Notes: generated from the sequence alone by a model not told the origin. DNA of 64,000 nucleotides from CAIUMH01 sp963758555 (GCA_963758555.1 CAVWVW010000003.1:2161094-2225093); one strand, 5' to 3'; counted from the stretch's first letter, positions 44,527 through 53,304 are shown. Translations and numbers: made by a program.

Positions 44527-45056
44527 ACGAGGGAGCTGCCAGGCGCCTCGTTCAGGACGCCGATGACGCCAGCCGGGAGGAGAGAGCGCTGCGGCTCTCT
44601 GAGGCCGCAAGGCATCCCAACTGGGACCGTCCCAAGCTCTTTGTCGGAGAGGGTGCCCGACTGCTGTTCGAGGACGTCAAGGCCACCTGGATCTACGGCT
44701 ACTTCACGAGCACGATCTTGTCGTCGGCCGCGTTCTGCCAACTCCAGGTGACAGGCGCGATGCGACTCATTGATGTGGAGGCGACAAGAGGCACGGGCGA
44801 TGCGCTCGATCGCCTGCGCACCGCGGTCTCACTCGGACTGATCGACCAGGAGCAACAAGCTCGTCTTATCGAGCTCTTTGACCGAGCAGCGCTGTTCTGG
44901 CCCTCGGCTCATGAAGTGGTTGACCGACGATACGAAGAGCATGAAGGGGCAGCGTCACAGTTCAGCGGGTGGACCCCACTGCTCTCTGAAGCTCGCGAGG
45001 CGCTCGATCTCGCACTCGATCTCTCGTGCCTCGAGCCGGAACAGGGTGTTCGGTGA
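44523..45056 (+). CDS. Hypothetical protein of the restriction-modification locus
   Basis: This intact 177-residue protein starts at GTG 44523, overlapping the endonuclease stop as GTGA. It is largely helical (WDRPKLFVGEGARLLFEDVK, AAFCQLQVTGAMRLIDVEAT, GLIDQEQQARLIELFDRAAL), without membrane spans or an enzyme motif. Its place at the end of the operon suggests an accessory subunit. I do not recognise the family. Confidence 0.68.
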   Translation: MNEGAARRLVQDADDASREERALRLSEAARHPNWDRPKLFVGEGARLLFEDVKATWIYGYFTSTILSSAAFCQLQVTGAMRLIDVEATRGTGDALDRLRTAVSLGLIDQEQQARLIELFDRAALFWPSAHEVVDRRYEEHEGAASQFSGWTPLLSEAREALDLALDLSCLEPEQGVR

Positions 45057-45077
45057 ACGGCCGTCCTTGAGGTTCCC

Positions 45078-45299
45078 TCAGGTGCAGGGACGGCTGCCCG
45101 AGCGGACCGACGTGCCGTCCGGGTGGCGCGTGACGACGTAGCCCTCTTCATCCAGCTCGACGTAGGAGCGGCCTTCCGCAGCGAACATCTCGGCAAGGTT
45201 CAGCCGTTTGATCCGTTCCGAGACCTGACGGTTCCACTCATCCCGGCGAACCGCCTGGTCTTCTCGGTTCAGCTCGTCATAAGGAATCTCAGGCTCCAC
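45078..45299 (-). CDS. Small acidic protein, paralogue of the one at 30690-31004
   Basis: A GTG at 45299 gives 73 residues: VEPEIPYDELNREDQAVRRD, then RLNLAEMFAAEGRSYVELDE and YVVTRHPDGTSV. This matches the protein at 30690 in pattern and length. Longer frames upstream are Trp/Cys-rich and unnatural, so the GTG is preferred. It lies convergent to the restriction-modification operon and divergent from the recombinase/transposase cassette. No family is known to me. Confidence 0.6.
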   Translation of the reverse strand: MEPEIPYDELNREDQAVRRDEWNRQVSERIKRLNLAEMFAAEGRSYVELDEEGYVVTRHPDGTSVRSGSRPCT

Positions 45300-45368
45300 A
45301 AGACCGAATGTACAGGTCGGCTGGAACACCCATTCGCTGAATTCGTTAGGCGTCTGTGGGGCGTTGTC

Positions 45369-45407
45369 AACACCCGATCGGGTGTTTTTGGATACCCGAT
45401 CGGGTGT
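45369..45407. repeat. Two tandem palindromes upstream of the recombinase/transposase cassette
   Basis: AACACCCGATCGGGTGTT (45369-45386) is an 18-bp perfect palindrome. ACCCGATCGGGT (45394-45405) is a second 12-bp one, 22 bases away centre to centre, about two helical turns. They lie 33-71 bases before the ATG at 45440. Their spacing fits paired operators or transposon-end binding sites. T5 follows the first palindrome, so a terminator is also possible. Confidence 0.55.
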
Positions 45408-45439
45408 CGAAGTCCACACCCACGGGTCTAGGAATTGCC

Positions 45440-47491
45440 ATGCCAAGTCCGTACCTTGATCCCTGCCCCCGAAAGTCGGGTGCATCGCACGAGGAGACGA
45501 CACCGGTGCAGAACACCAGAAGCCAGATAAGCGCACCGGGCTCCGCCAGCGACAACGCACGATCTGTTGAGGAATCACTCGCCATGAAGCTCGCCGCCTA
45601 CCGCTCGAGGTTGCTCACGAACGAGCAGCACTCGACGATGCACGACGAGATCTGCGCTGCCGTGTTGGCGGCCGAGCCTCCCAACGAACGGGCAGCCATG
45701 GAGTGGCTCACCATCACCTCCAGCTACCTCCACGACGTGGCTCCGCCAAGTGGCGGTGACCTGTGGAGCTACCTCACCGACGCCAAGGTCGCCTCCTGGA
45801 TCGGAGCCTCCGTGCTCGGGGGCAGGTCCACCCACACCCTCAAGACCCGGCGTATCGTGCTTGAGAGGATCATCCGAGTCCACCGAGGTGGTCCGTCGAC
45901 GATCCCGAACGCCGCACCCCGCGCCGTCCTGCCTGCACCTCTCACGTTGGCCACCACAGTTGATCTGCTTGCTGCCTGCCAAGCAGAACCGAGCTCGGCG
46001 GCACTCAGGGGCTTCGTGGCGTACATCGGAGCCGGCATCGGCCACACCAAGCGAGCCCTGCGCTTCGTCGCCACCCCTGACGGCCTCGCAGTCGAGATGA
46101 AGGAGGGCGATCGTCACGCCATCGTCAGCCAGCTTGGTACCTTGAGCGAGCTCGCGGGCCAGGCTCTGCGTGCCGAGGATTGGGCCGAGCTGCGCGCCAC
46201 GGCCTCAGCCCTTCGGATCTGGCTCGACCCCACGGTGGCCATCCAGACCTTCCGCATGCTTGCCGTCAGCGAGTCGCACCTTCCACTGGATGAGACCATC
46301 CTCCGACACCGCCTTGGTGAGCCAGCCCTCTCAGGAATCGCTGAGCACCTCGATGTTCCCGACTTCATCACTGACCCGCTGCTTCGGTCTGTCCTGCGAG
46401 GGCCCGGCGTCACCGAGCTTGGTGCCGTATGCACCGGAGACACGACCGGCACACGCTCCGCTCGTCCACCACGAGGTGGCCGGATCGGAGGGGCAGCGCA
46501 GATGCCACGACAGATCTCACGAGCCAAGGCTCGCCGGCTCGCCCGGCAGCACGCCGCTCAGGCGGCTGCGGCGTCTGTAGTCCCCGACGCAGTGTCGAGC
46601 TACATCGCCCGTTACGTTCCCGATGAAGCTGACGCGGCCTGGGACACGTTCGCCGCCGACGTTCGATCGATGCTTGGACGATCTGGTCTCAAGACCGTCG
46701 AGACCACACGCAAGTACGCGGTGGCACTCACCAGCTACCTCCGCTGGAGAAACAGCGAAGGTCTGACGACCTCGTGCCCCCAAGCCCTCACCTTCGTAGG
46801 CATCGAGTCCTTTGCGGCCCGGGGTCTCGCTCACTTGAGCGAGCGCTCGAAGCGTGACTACCGCTCACGCCTTCGGACGCTCGCAATGAAGGTCAACGCC
46901 AGCGCCGATGCGCCTCGGATCCCCGGTACTGGCTACAACGCTGTCAGGGCCGGCTACAGCACTGCCGAGGAAGCGGCGATCCGCCGCACTGCGCTCAGCC
47001 AGCGCCGACCCGAGGTTCGCCGCCGGCTCTCCGCGGTGGTGGGCTTCTGCGGTGGAGGCGGCCTCAACGCCAAGGAGCTCAGGCTGCTGAGCCGCACTCA
47101 TGTGGTGATCGCAGACGATGGCATCACTGTCGCTATCAGCGGTGACAGCCCCCGGACCGTCGTGATTCGCCGGACGTATGAGACCCATGTCCTTCGGGCC
47201 CTCGACGGTGTCGAAAGCGAGGCCCTCGTACTCGACGTCGGTGTCGAAGGTAAAGGGGAGAACCCCGTCGCCCGCATCATCACGCAAGCGGAGGCGCACA
47301 CCGATATCCCCCAGATCGACACGAGGCGCCTCAGGACGACGTGGATCACGTGGCTGATCACCCAGCCCATTCCGCTCCAAGTGGCGCTCGCGGCCTCCGG
47401 GTTGCGGAGTCCGCGGACGTTCTCCGACATGGTCGAGCTGATGCCAGCCTGCGATGACTTCAAGTCACTGCGAGGCGGAGACGCAGCATGA
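45440..47491 (+). CDS. Large tyrosine-recombinase-like protein with degenerate catalytic boxes
   Basis: The ATG at 45440 has AGGA seven bases upstream, giving 683 residues; longer frames would cover the palindromes. The C-terminal 170 residues have the order of a tyrosine recombinase, but with changed residues. GLNAKELRLLS stands where G-x-R-x-x-E is expected, so box I Arg is Asn. RRLRTTWITWLI stands where H-x-x-R-H is expected. No clear Tyr follows near SGLRSPRTFSDMVELM. An Ala/Arg-rich linker separates this from an N-terminal helical half. It overlaps the DDE transposase gene as ATGA and is probably its partner protein. Confidence 0.7.
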   Translation: MPSPYLDPCPRKSGASHEETTPVQNTRSQISAPGSASDNARSVEESLAMKLAAYRSRLLTNEQHSTMHDEICAAVLAAEPPNERAAMEWLTITSSYLHDVAPPSGGDLWSYLTDAKVASWIGASVLGGRSTHTLKTRRIVLERIIRVHRGGPSTIPNAAPRAVLPAPLTLATTVDLLAACQAEPSSAALRGFVAYIGAGIGHTKRALRFVATPDGLAVEMKEGDRHAIVSQLGTLSELAGQALRAEDWAELRATASALRIWLDPTVAIQTFRMLAVSESHLPLDETILRHRLGEPALSGIAEHLDVPDFITDPLLRSVLRGPGVTELGAVCTGDTTGTRSARPPRGGRIGGAAQMPRQISRAKARRLARQHAAQAAAASVVPDAVSSYIARYVPDEADAAWDTFAADVRSMLGRSGLKTVETTRKYAVALTSYLRWRNSEGLTTSCPQALTFVGIESFAARGLAHLSERSKRDYRSRLRTLAMKVNASADAPRIPGTGYNAVRAGYSTAEEAAIRRTALSQRRPEVRRRLSAVVGFCGGGGLNAKELRLLSRTHVVIADDGITVAISGDSPRTVVIRRTYETHVLRALDGVESEALVLDVGVEGKGENPVARIITQAEAHTDIPQIDTRRLRTTWITWLITQPIPLQVALAASGLRSPRTFSDMVELMPACDDFKSLRGGDAA

Positions 47492-49239
47492 TCACCAACG
47501 GCATGATTGACCGCGCCGAGTACTTGCTTCTCGAATCAGGGGCGATCAACCTCCTCGACGAAGGCATGGTCCGTTCATCAAAGGGGCGTCCATCCAACAG
47601 GAGCGACCTCGAGCTGCTCTTCATCGGCATGCTGCTGTCCATCCAGGACCGCCACTGCGCCACGATCAAATCAATCCACCAAGTGCTCACAGAAGACTTG
47701 TCTCTCGATCAGCAGCTCCGTCTCGGAGTGGTGACGGGGAGCTGCGACGACCAGAAGGTGCTCAAGCGTTCCGCCCTCTACAACCAGGTGAAGAAGATCA
47801 CCGATCGGCTCGCCTACGGCTTTAGCAGTCGGCTCGAGGTCGACGAGTTCGAGCGCGAGCGCCGCCACGAGGTGATGGTCGCCTTCTCGAACGCACTCAA
47901 CGACTGCGTGCTTGCAGCGCTACCGGTCGATCACACGACACTGGCCGTCGACGGCAGCGGCCTCTGGGCGTGGTCACGAGGAGGCACCTATCTCCCACCA
48001 ACGCCCGAGGAGATCGAGGCCATCGAGGACCCAGAACTGCGAGAGCTTCTCCAGCAGCTCATCGATGAGGAAGGGGACAATGCCAAGGGTGCCAAGTCAG
48101 AGGCCGTCAAGCTAGCCAGAAAGCACATGGACATCGGGACCAACTCGAAGGACGATGACGCCAGCTGGGGCGGCAAGACCGCGAAGAATGGCAAGGAAGA
48201 GCTCTTCTATGGATACATGATGCAGACCATCGTCACAGCGCCCAAGAACAAGCGGGCCGACAACCCCGACGAGTTGCCGCCACTCATCCGCCGGATCGAA
48301 CTGACCCGCGCACCTGAAAATCCGATTGGAGTCACCTTCCGCCAACTCGACAGCTTGGCGGTGATGCCAGAGAACCTTCTGTGTGACCGCCTCTACAGCA
48401 ATATGAAGTACGAAGACTGGCAGCTACCGCTGCTCGAAAGAGGGGTGCGTCAGCACTTTGATCTTCGGAGCGACGACCACGGCGCGGTGATCATCGAACA
48501 GATGAAGTACGTCGACGGCACCCTTCACTGCCCGGGGCTTCCTCAGGACCTAGAGGTGATCCAACGTCCGGGTCTGTTCGCAAAGAAGGAAGAGCGGGCT
48601 GAATTCCGCCGGCTGATCAAGCGGCGTCAACAGTTCGCTCTCGACGCGAACGAGCAGATGAAGGCCAACCGAAACCTCAAGGTCCGATGTCCGGCAATGG
48701 CCGGCAAGGTCGGGTGCCCTCTGCGTAAGAACATCGAGACAGCCGTCGAGCTCGGTCACCCGATCATCGAGAACCCGCCCACTGAAACCGAGGGCGAGGC
48801 GCTCCCCCGGTGCTGCGCCAACAAAGAAGGCTACGTCCGCGTGACGCTCCAGCCGGCCCAGGCAAAGCACAACCAGATTCACCCATGGGGCACCGATAAT
48901 TGGGAGGGGATGTTCGGTCGACGGTCCTACGTCGAGGGAGTCTTCGGGAACATCAAGAATCCCGGCACTGAGAACCTGAGCCGGGGCACCTTCCAGATCA
49001 TGGGCATCACCTGGGCCAACCTTGTAGTGAGCGTGATCGGGGCGGCGTATAACACCCGGTCGATCCGCAAGTGGCACGCTCGAACTGGTCTTGGCACACC
49101 TGGCCACGTGCTCATCCAAGAAGATCAGGCCCGTCGAGTGTTGATCGAATGCACCCCCGAGCTAGAGGCTCAGAAGTGGGCTGACCATGAAAAAGCCACT
49201 CAACCCTCCATCGACGAGCCAGAAGAGCGGGCTGCATGA
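47488..49239 (+). CDS. DDE-type transposase-like protein
   Basis: This intact 583-residue protein has candidate catalytic residues D155 (AVDGSGLWAW), D300 (LLCDRLYSNM) and E483 (RRSYVEGVFGNIK). It also has a Cys set (C401, C410, C442, C443) that may bind zinc. The C-terminal RRSYVEGVFGN...RGTFQIMG block is the usual E-motif region of cut-and-paste transposases. The N-terminus has a possible DNA-binding helix (SKGRPSNRSDLELLFIG). Its ATG overlaps the stop of the recombinase-like gene. No flanking terminal inverted repeat or target duplication was found, so the element's borders are unknown. Confidence 0.78.
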   Translation: MITNGMIDRAEYLLLESGAINLLDEGMVRSSKGRPSNRSDLELLFIGMLLSIQDRHCATIKSIHQVLTEDLSLDQQLRLGVVTGSCDDQKVLKRSALYNQVKKITDRLAYGFSSRLEVDEFERERRHEVMVAFSNALNDCVLAALPVDHTTLAVDGSGLWAWSRGGTYLPPTPEEIEAIEDPELRELLQQLIDEEGDNAKGAKSEAVKLARKHMDIGTNSKDDDASWGGKTAKNGKEELFYGYMMQTIVTAPKNKRADNPDELPPLIRRIELTRAPENPIGVTFRQLDSLAVMPENLLCDRLYSNMKYEDWQLPLLERGVRQHFDLRSDDHGAVIIEQMKYVDGTLHCPGLPQDLEVIQRPGLFAKKEERAEFRRLIKRRQQFALDANEQMKANRNLKVRCPAMAGKVGCPLRKNIETAVELGHPIIENPPTETEGEALPRCCANKEGYVRVTLQPAQAKHNQIHPWGTDNWEGMFGRRSYVEGVFGNIKNPGTENLSRGTFQIMGITWANLVVSVIGAAYNTRSIRKWHARTGLGTPGHVLIQEDQARRVLIECTPELEAQKWADHEKATQPSIDEPEERAA

Positions 49240-50024
49240 GTCGCCCGTCTCAAACGGAAAGCGTGCTGCCTGCGCGCATCACTCATCCGGCGTTATTGGA
49301 CACATCATGGGAAGACTCTTCAAGGCAATCGGAGACCGACTGCAACAGGAACCTGCTGGAACGTGACAGGTTCGAGCATGTGGTGGACACAATCAAGGAT
49401 GTGACGGGCGACCAACTGGCTAATCCATCGCGAGAGCAGGGAGACCCCACTCCTGTCCTGTCGACCATGCGCTTCGAAGCGCTCTACGAGTCCCATCTGA
49501 AGGCTCTCGTCAACTACTTTGTTCGACGGAGAGAAGGACTCTCGGCAGAGCCCGCAGACCTTGCGTCCGAGGTCTTCGCGGTGGCCTGGCGACGGCTTGA
49601 CGAGGTGCCGAGCCCCCCTCAGGACCTCCTCTGGCTCTACGGTGCAGCTCGAAAGGTGCTCTCGAATCACCGCCGCGCCTCAGGTCGGCGAGCTCGACTA
49701 CACGACAAGCTGATCCTCGAGCGGGGTACGCCTTCCTCCTGGGGGGAACAGAGCGACAGCAATCGTCGTGCCCTGATCAGAGCTGCGCTCACCCAGCTGA
49801 GGCCAGCTGACCAAGAAGTGCTCAAGCTGCTCGTGTGGGAGGACCTGTCGCAGGAAGAGACAGCTCAGGTCCTCGGCATCAGCATCAACGCCGTCGCTCT
49901 GCGCTCATCTCGCGCGCGCAATCGCCTTGGTGAGGAACTCAAGCGCCTCGGATTCCGCCCTACCAATCAAGAGACTGATCGACGTATCAATCACCCCGAG
50001 GAACCCACGGAGGCCCCCACATGA
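49236..50024 (+). CDS. ECF RNA polymerase sigma factor
   Basis: The full frame starts at ATGA overlapping the transposase stop and gives 262 residues. The sigma protein proper most likely begins at MRFEALY (49467). Region 2 is FEALYESHLKALVNYFVRRR with DLASEVFAVAWRRLDE. Region 4 has LRPADQEVLKLLVWEDLSQE and ETAQVLGISINAVALRSSRA. It resembles the sigma part of 36936-38882 closely (AWRRLDEVPSPPQDLLWLYG against AWRRIDDVPEPPEDVLWVYG). It overlaps the CU044_5270-type gene as ATGA. The first 77 residues may be a by-product of the transposon insertion. Confidence 0.85.
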   Translation: MSRPSQTESVLPARITHPALLDTSWEDSSRQSETDCNRNLLERDRFEHVVDTIKDVTGDQLANPSREQGDPTPVLSTMRFEALYESHLKALVNYFVRRREGLSAEPADLASEVFAVAWRRLDEVPSPPQDLLWLYGAARKVLSNHRRASGRRARLHDKLILERGTPSSWGEQSDSNRRALIRAALTQLRPADQEVLKLLVWEDLSQEETAQVLGISINAVALRSSRARNRLGEELKRLGFRPTNQETDRRINHPEEPTEAPT

Positions 50025-51135
50025 ATGTCGACGAACTCCTGCGTGATGCTGATCCGGCCCGAGAGCTGAGACCTCCTCTGGTCGTCGACAGTCGAGCCGG
50101 GTGGGAGCAAGCTCGTCAGATGTCGAGCGAGCTCCCCACCGCTTCGACATCTCACCGACCTTCAGCAAGACGCCGGGCGGCGGTGCCCCTGCTGATCGCA
50201 GCGTGCGTCGTTGTCATTGCCATGCTCGTCGCCACGGTGGTGCCCTTCGGCACCAGCACGCCACCAGCTAGTGCTGCCACCGCGCTACGAAATGCCTCCA
50301 CGCGATAGCTGGCAAAGGGGCAGCGGGCTCAGGTCCCGAAATGTTCCTCTATACCGAGGTGAAGGCTGGCTACAAGGTCACCGTGTACAAGCCATCCCAA
50401 GACGGATCGACCATGGTCGCCTTTACGAGCGCCACCTACGGCGAGACTGAGCAAGCTTGGGCCGATGAGGCGGGGAACGGTGAAGGGATACTCAACCGCA
50501 CGCCCCTGAGCTTCTCGTCACCTGGTGTCCAGAGCTCGTTCGAAGGCTCATCTGAGGGTCAGCACTTCATCAGTGGGTTCCAGCAGACTGTCAACGAGTC
50601 CGATCTCTCCCAAGACGTCCCCAACGTGACGAGCCTGCCAGTCGATCCATCCTCGCTCTCCCAGATCATCTCGTCGGGGGCGGACGGCACCAACCCGGAC
50701 GACATCCCAAATGGATCAACCGCCGTATTCCAACGTGCAGCTCGCCTTCTCGTTGGCCCCGTTGCGGGTATGACCCCGTCACTCGCCTCAGCGCTCTTTC
50801 AGGTCATGTCCGATCAGCCCGGCATCGAACTGACGCAGAATGCCGTTGACCACTCCGGTCAGACCGGGACCGAGGTGTCGCTCGCTGGTTCGTCTGGCGT
50901 GAGCAGCCTCATCTTCAGCGAACACTCGGGAGCCGTCTTGGAGGCCGGTTTTGCCCCGAGCCCCGCCAGTGTCCCGACCGACACCCAGGGCTCCATCTCG
51001 TTTGGGGCATGTGACCAAGACGGCGCCTGCAGCGCCCTGAAGATCGACGGTCCGCCACTCGGGATCTACATTGTCGCTCCCCTTTGGGAGACCGTCATAG
51101 AGAGCAAGCACGTTGTCGAGAAGGGGACTACTTGA
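50021..51135 (+). pseudogene. CU044_5270-type membrane protein, split by one frameshift
   Basis: The first frame (MNVDELLRDADPARELRPP) has the cytosolic part and the span VPLLIAACVVVIAMLVATVV, and ends at 50308. The second frame, one base away, carries the outer domain from IAGKGAAGSGPEMFLYTEVK to 51135. It includes QVMSDQPGIELTQNAVDHSG, the family block. The shift lies near 50300. The N-terminus is nearly the same as in the module at 36936. It is translationally coupled to the sigma gene upstream and should be its membrane partner. Confidence 0.78.
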
Positions 51136-51215
51136 ACTCGGGCCTGGTGTTCGGGAATCGTGCGTCAGAGGAGCATTCGAGCGAAATAGTCCCTTGCCCG
51201 GCGTTAGAGGGCAGA

Positions 51216-51691
51216 TCAGGAACCGGATGGGTAGATCCACACTCCCTTCGACGCCTGACCTGTTGAAGCATTGACAAACCAGATGGCTGACTCGTACTTC
51301 CGCGGCATGGCTGGTTGACCGGGCCTGGCGGACCAGTGTTCCACGAGCAAGGGATCTTGACATGGCTTCCTTCGACGACCCAAACGAGACCGCCGGAAAA
51401 GTGGGTGGCTCCAAACATCAGCGATGATGTCGAGGGACGCCAGTCGGCAAGGACGAGCCGGTAGGAGCCAGCTCTCGGCCACTTCTCAATCGCACGCCAC
51501 GCTTCAGCAGCGGTGACGGCGGCCTTTGTGCCGGCTTGTGGTGGCGTCAGCTCGATGTTGCCGGTATCGATGGACGCCGCCTTGGCGAGCGTCGACGAAC
51601 TTGGAATCGACGGCTTGCTCGAGGGCGAGCCACACGACGCGAGGAAGGCAGCAGGAAGCAAGCCGACCACGGCGATCAGGACTCGTCCCAT
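51216..51691 (-). pseudogene. Putative lipoprotein, frameshifted near its C-terminus
   Basis: MGRVLIAVVGLLPAAFLASC is a lipoprotein signal with lipobox LASC. The mature protein has AWRAIEKWPRAGSYRLVLAD and GGLVWVVEGSHVKIPC. Near 51305 one base must shift to join the natural end AIWFVNASTGQASKGVWIYP. The unshifted frame runs on to 51128 with an unnatural basic tail. It lies next to the sigma/CU044_5270 module on the opposite strand. The family is not recognised; the last block recalls PepSY-like domains. Confidence 0.6.
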
Positions 51692-51825
51692 GAAGACCTG
51701 CATGCCTGCACCTCCGAGACAACCATCTCACGCGTCTTCAGCGGCGACCCCTGTCGCTCTCGTTTCTCGCAGACCAGGTGTTACGGGAGAGTCAGGCTTA
51801 GGGGTGACCCAGAAGGAAGCTCAAG

Positions 51826-52419
51826 TCATCCAATCATGGGATCGGGTACGCAGGTCCAAGCGAGTTTGACTGACTTCCCCGCCGCCACCTTCACGCTCAC
51901 GGGTGCTATCCCACCATTCTTCAAGTTCACCATCGGCGTTCCAAGTCCCGAGACGTCGACACCCGACAGGCAGCGCACTCCAGCTATGCGGACAGTCTTC
52001 GGATACGGCCAGCCCGCTGTGTGGGCAGACATCGTATAGGTCCCAGGAGGCAGGGAGAGGTTGAAAGGACGTCGTGTCGGCACCGCCTCCCGCTTCACGA
52101 CCTGTGCTCCGTGTCGGACGATCACGCGTACAACGCCAGGTACAGATGCAATCGTCGCGCCTGTAAAGAGAATAAGAACACTGGCTGTCACGGTCCCCCT
52201 CGGCGCTACTGCGAGGCCGGGTGGTGGAGACGGAGCTGACGACCGCCTACCGTCTCCGAACAAGTCGAATGCGATCCCGAGAACGATCGCAACAACGACA
52301 GCCACCGCGGCACCGCCGACCAGAAGATGCCGGCGACGCGCCCGTAACTTGGCTTCGCGGATGAGCGCTTCGGCAGGAGCGACTTCGCTGTCGCGCTGGG
52401 GAGCCAGCACATCGACCAT
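51826..52419 (-). CDS. Single-pass membrane protein with a beta-rich outer domain
   Basis: The start MVDVLAP (52419) gives 197 residues. A short cytosolic part with EALIREAKLRARRRHLL precedes one membrane span (VGGAAVAVVVAIVLGIAFDL). The outer domain has strands VRVIVRHGAQVVKREAVP and FNLSLPPGTYTMSAHTAGWP, and ends in VKVAAGKSVKLAWTCVP. PPGTYTMxA is the look of PEGA-type or carboxypeptidase-regulatory-like beta-sandwiches. It has no evident partner gene. Confidence 0.72.
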   Translation of the reverse strand: MVDVLAPQRDSEVAPAEALIREAKLRARRRHLLVGGAAVAVVVAIVLGIAFDLFGDGRRSSAPSPPPGLAVAPRGTVTASVLILFTGATIASVPGVVRVIVRHGAQVVKREAVPTRRPFNLSLPPGTYTMSAHTAGWPYPKTVRIAGVRCLSGVDVSGLGTPMVNLKNGGIAPVSVKVAAGKSVKLAWTCVPDPMIG

Positions 52420-52485
52420 GAAGCTATTATCATTGGCGTTATGGAGAGTGTCAAGGCGTCTCACCCCATCCGAGCTGACTCCGAG

Positions 52486-52839
52486 TCAGACGTTCCGCTC
52501 ACGGACTTGGAGGATCACACTGGTGGTAAGAACCCTGGAAGGATGCTCAACCAGCTCGATGGCGAGACACCAGAAGCCCTTGTTGCCTCCGCGCCACGTG
52601 ATCCTTAGGTAGTCCATCCAGAGACCGTCTTGAAGCGGTGCGCTCGCGACTAATCGTGGTGCCTCCACCCGTGGGAGTCGGAGATAGTGGCCGCCTGTGC
52701 CGACGGTGGGCCGAAAGGTCCAGATCGAGTAGACGGTGACGACTCTCACCAGCCCGTTCGGGACGAAGAGAGTCCCATCCATGGGACCCCATTCGTCGAT
52801 CCAACGGGATCGCGCTTGATCAACCACTCTCAGCCCCAA
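52486..52839 (-). CDS. Hypothetical protein, intact paralogue of 41349-41644
   Basis: This 117-residue protein shares RVVTVYSIWTFRPT, YLRLPRVE and DGLWMDYLRITW with the broken copy at 41349. The shared part begins before MDGTLFVP, at RSRWIDEWGPMDG, so the start at 52839 is preferred. It looks cytosolic and beta-rich. No known family is recognised. It stands at the far end of the island, directly before the ordinary chromosome resumes. Confidence 0.62.
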   Translation of the reverse strand: MGLRVVDQARSRWIDEWGPMDGTLFVPNGLVRVVTVYSIWTFRPTVGTGGHYLRLPRVEAPRLVASAPLQDGLWMDYLRITWRGGNKGFWCLAIELVEHPSRVLTTSVILQVRERNV

Positions 52840-53286
52840 TCAACTTGGGCGCTCCTTGGATGTCAACGGATTGGTTCCGTTCTCCAAGGAACGCTGAGCT
52901 CAACGTCGCCACGCATCTATGACGGCTCCAAGAACGTGTCTCGCGTCGAGTGTTGGGACATTCGATCCGCTGGGACGAACTCGTAGCACCCAGTAACCAA
53001 GGGCGTGCGGAAGTGCCGATAGGCGCGCTTGGTGAAGATCCCCGCCGATTTTGGTGAGGGCTTCGGTGACGAGTCTCAGAATTTGCGGTGAGCCTCTGAG
53101 ACCAGCCTCTCAGAACCCCGTACCCCACAAGGGCTTCTGATTTCTGCGAATCCCTCACTCGGTTTGCTTGGGCGCGAGGCCTCCCCTTGTGGCCATCTGC
53201 GTCCCTCTCTGGAGCACGGTCCAGCAGCCCGCCGTCGATGTTGGCGTTGACCTGCGTGGACCCTAGGATGGCGAAGAACCTCGACG
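52840..53286. other. Gap at the right edge of the accessory island
   Basis: I see no convincing gene in this 447-base stretch. Short inverted words occur (GAGTCTCAGA and TCTGAGAC, near 53075-53105). No copy of the tRNA-Ile 3' end is found here, so no attachment site can be shown. Confidence 0.4.
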
Positions 53287-53304
53287 ATGACGAAGGAGCA
53301 CAGC

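Noticed and set aside
45369..45407. Terminal inverted repeats of the transposase element
   Set aside because: The two palindromes are on one side only; no matching copy was found near 49240-49470.
25412..53286. A left/right attachment-site pair for the island
   Set aside because: I compared the tRNA-Ile 3' end by eye with the 52.8-53.3 kb region. Only very short, unconvincing matches were found.
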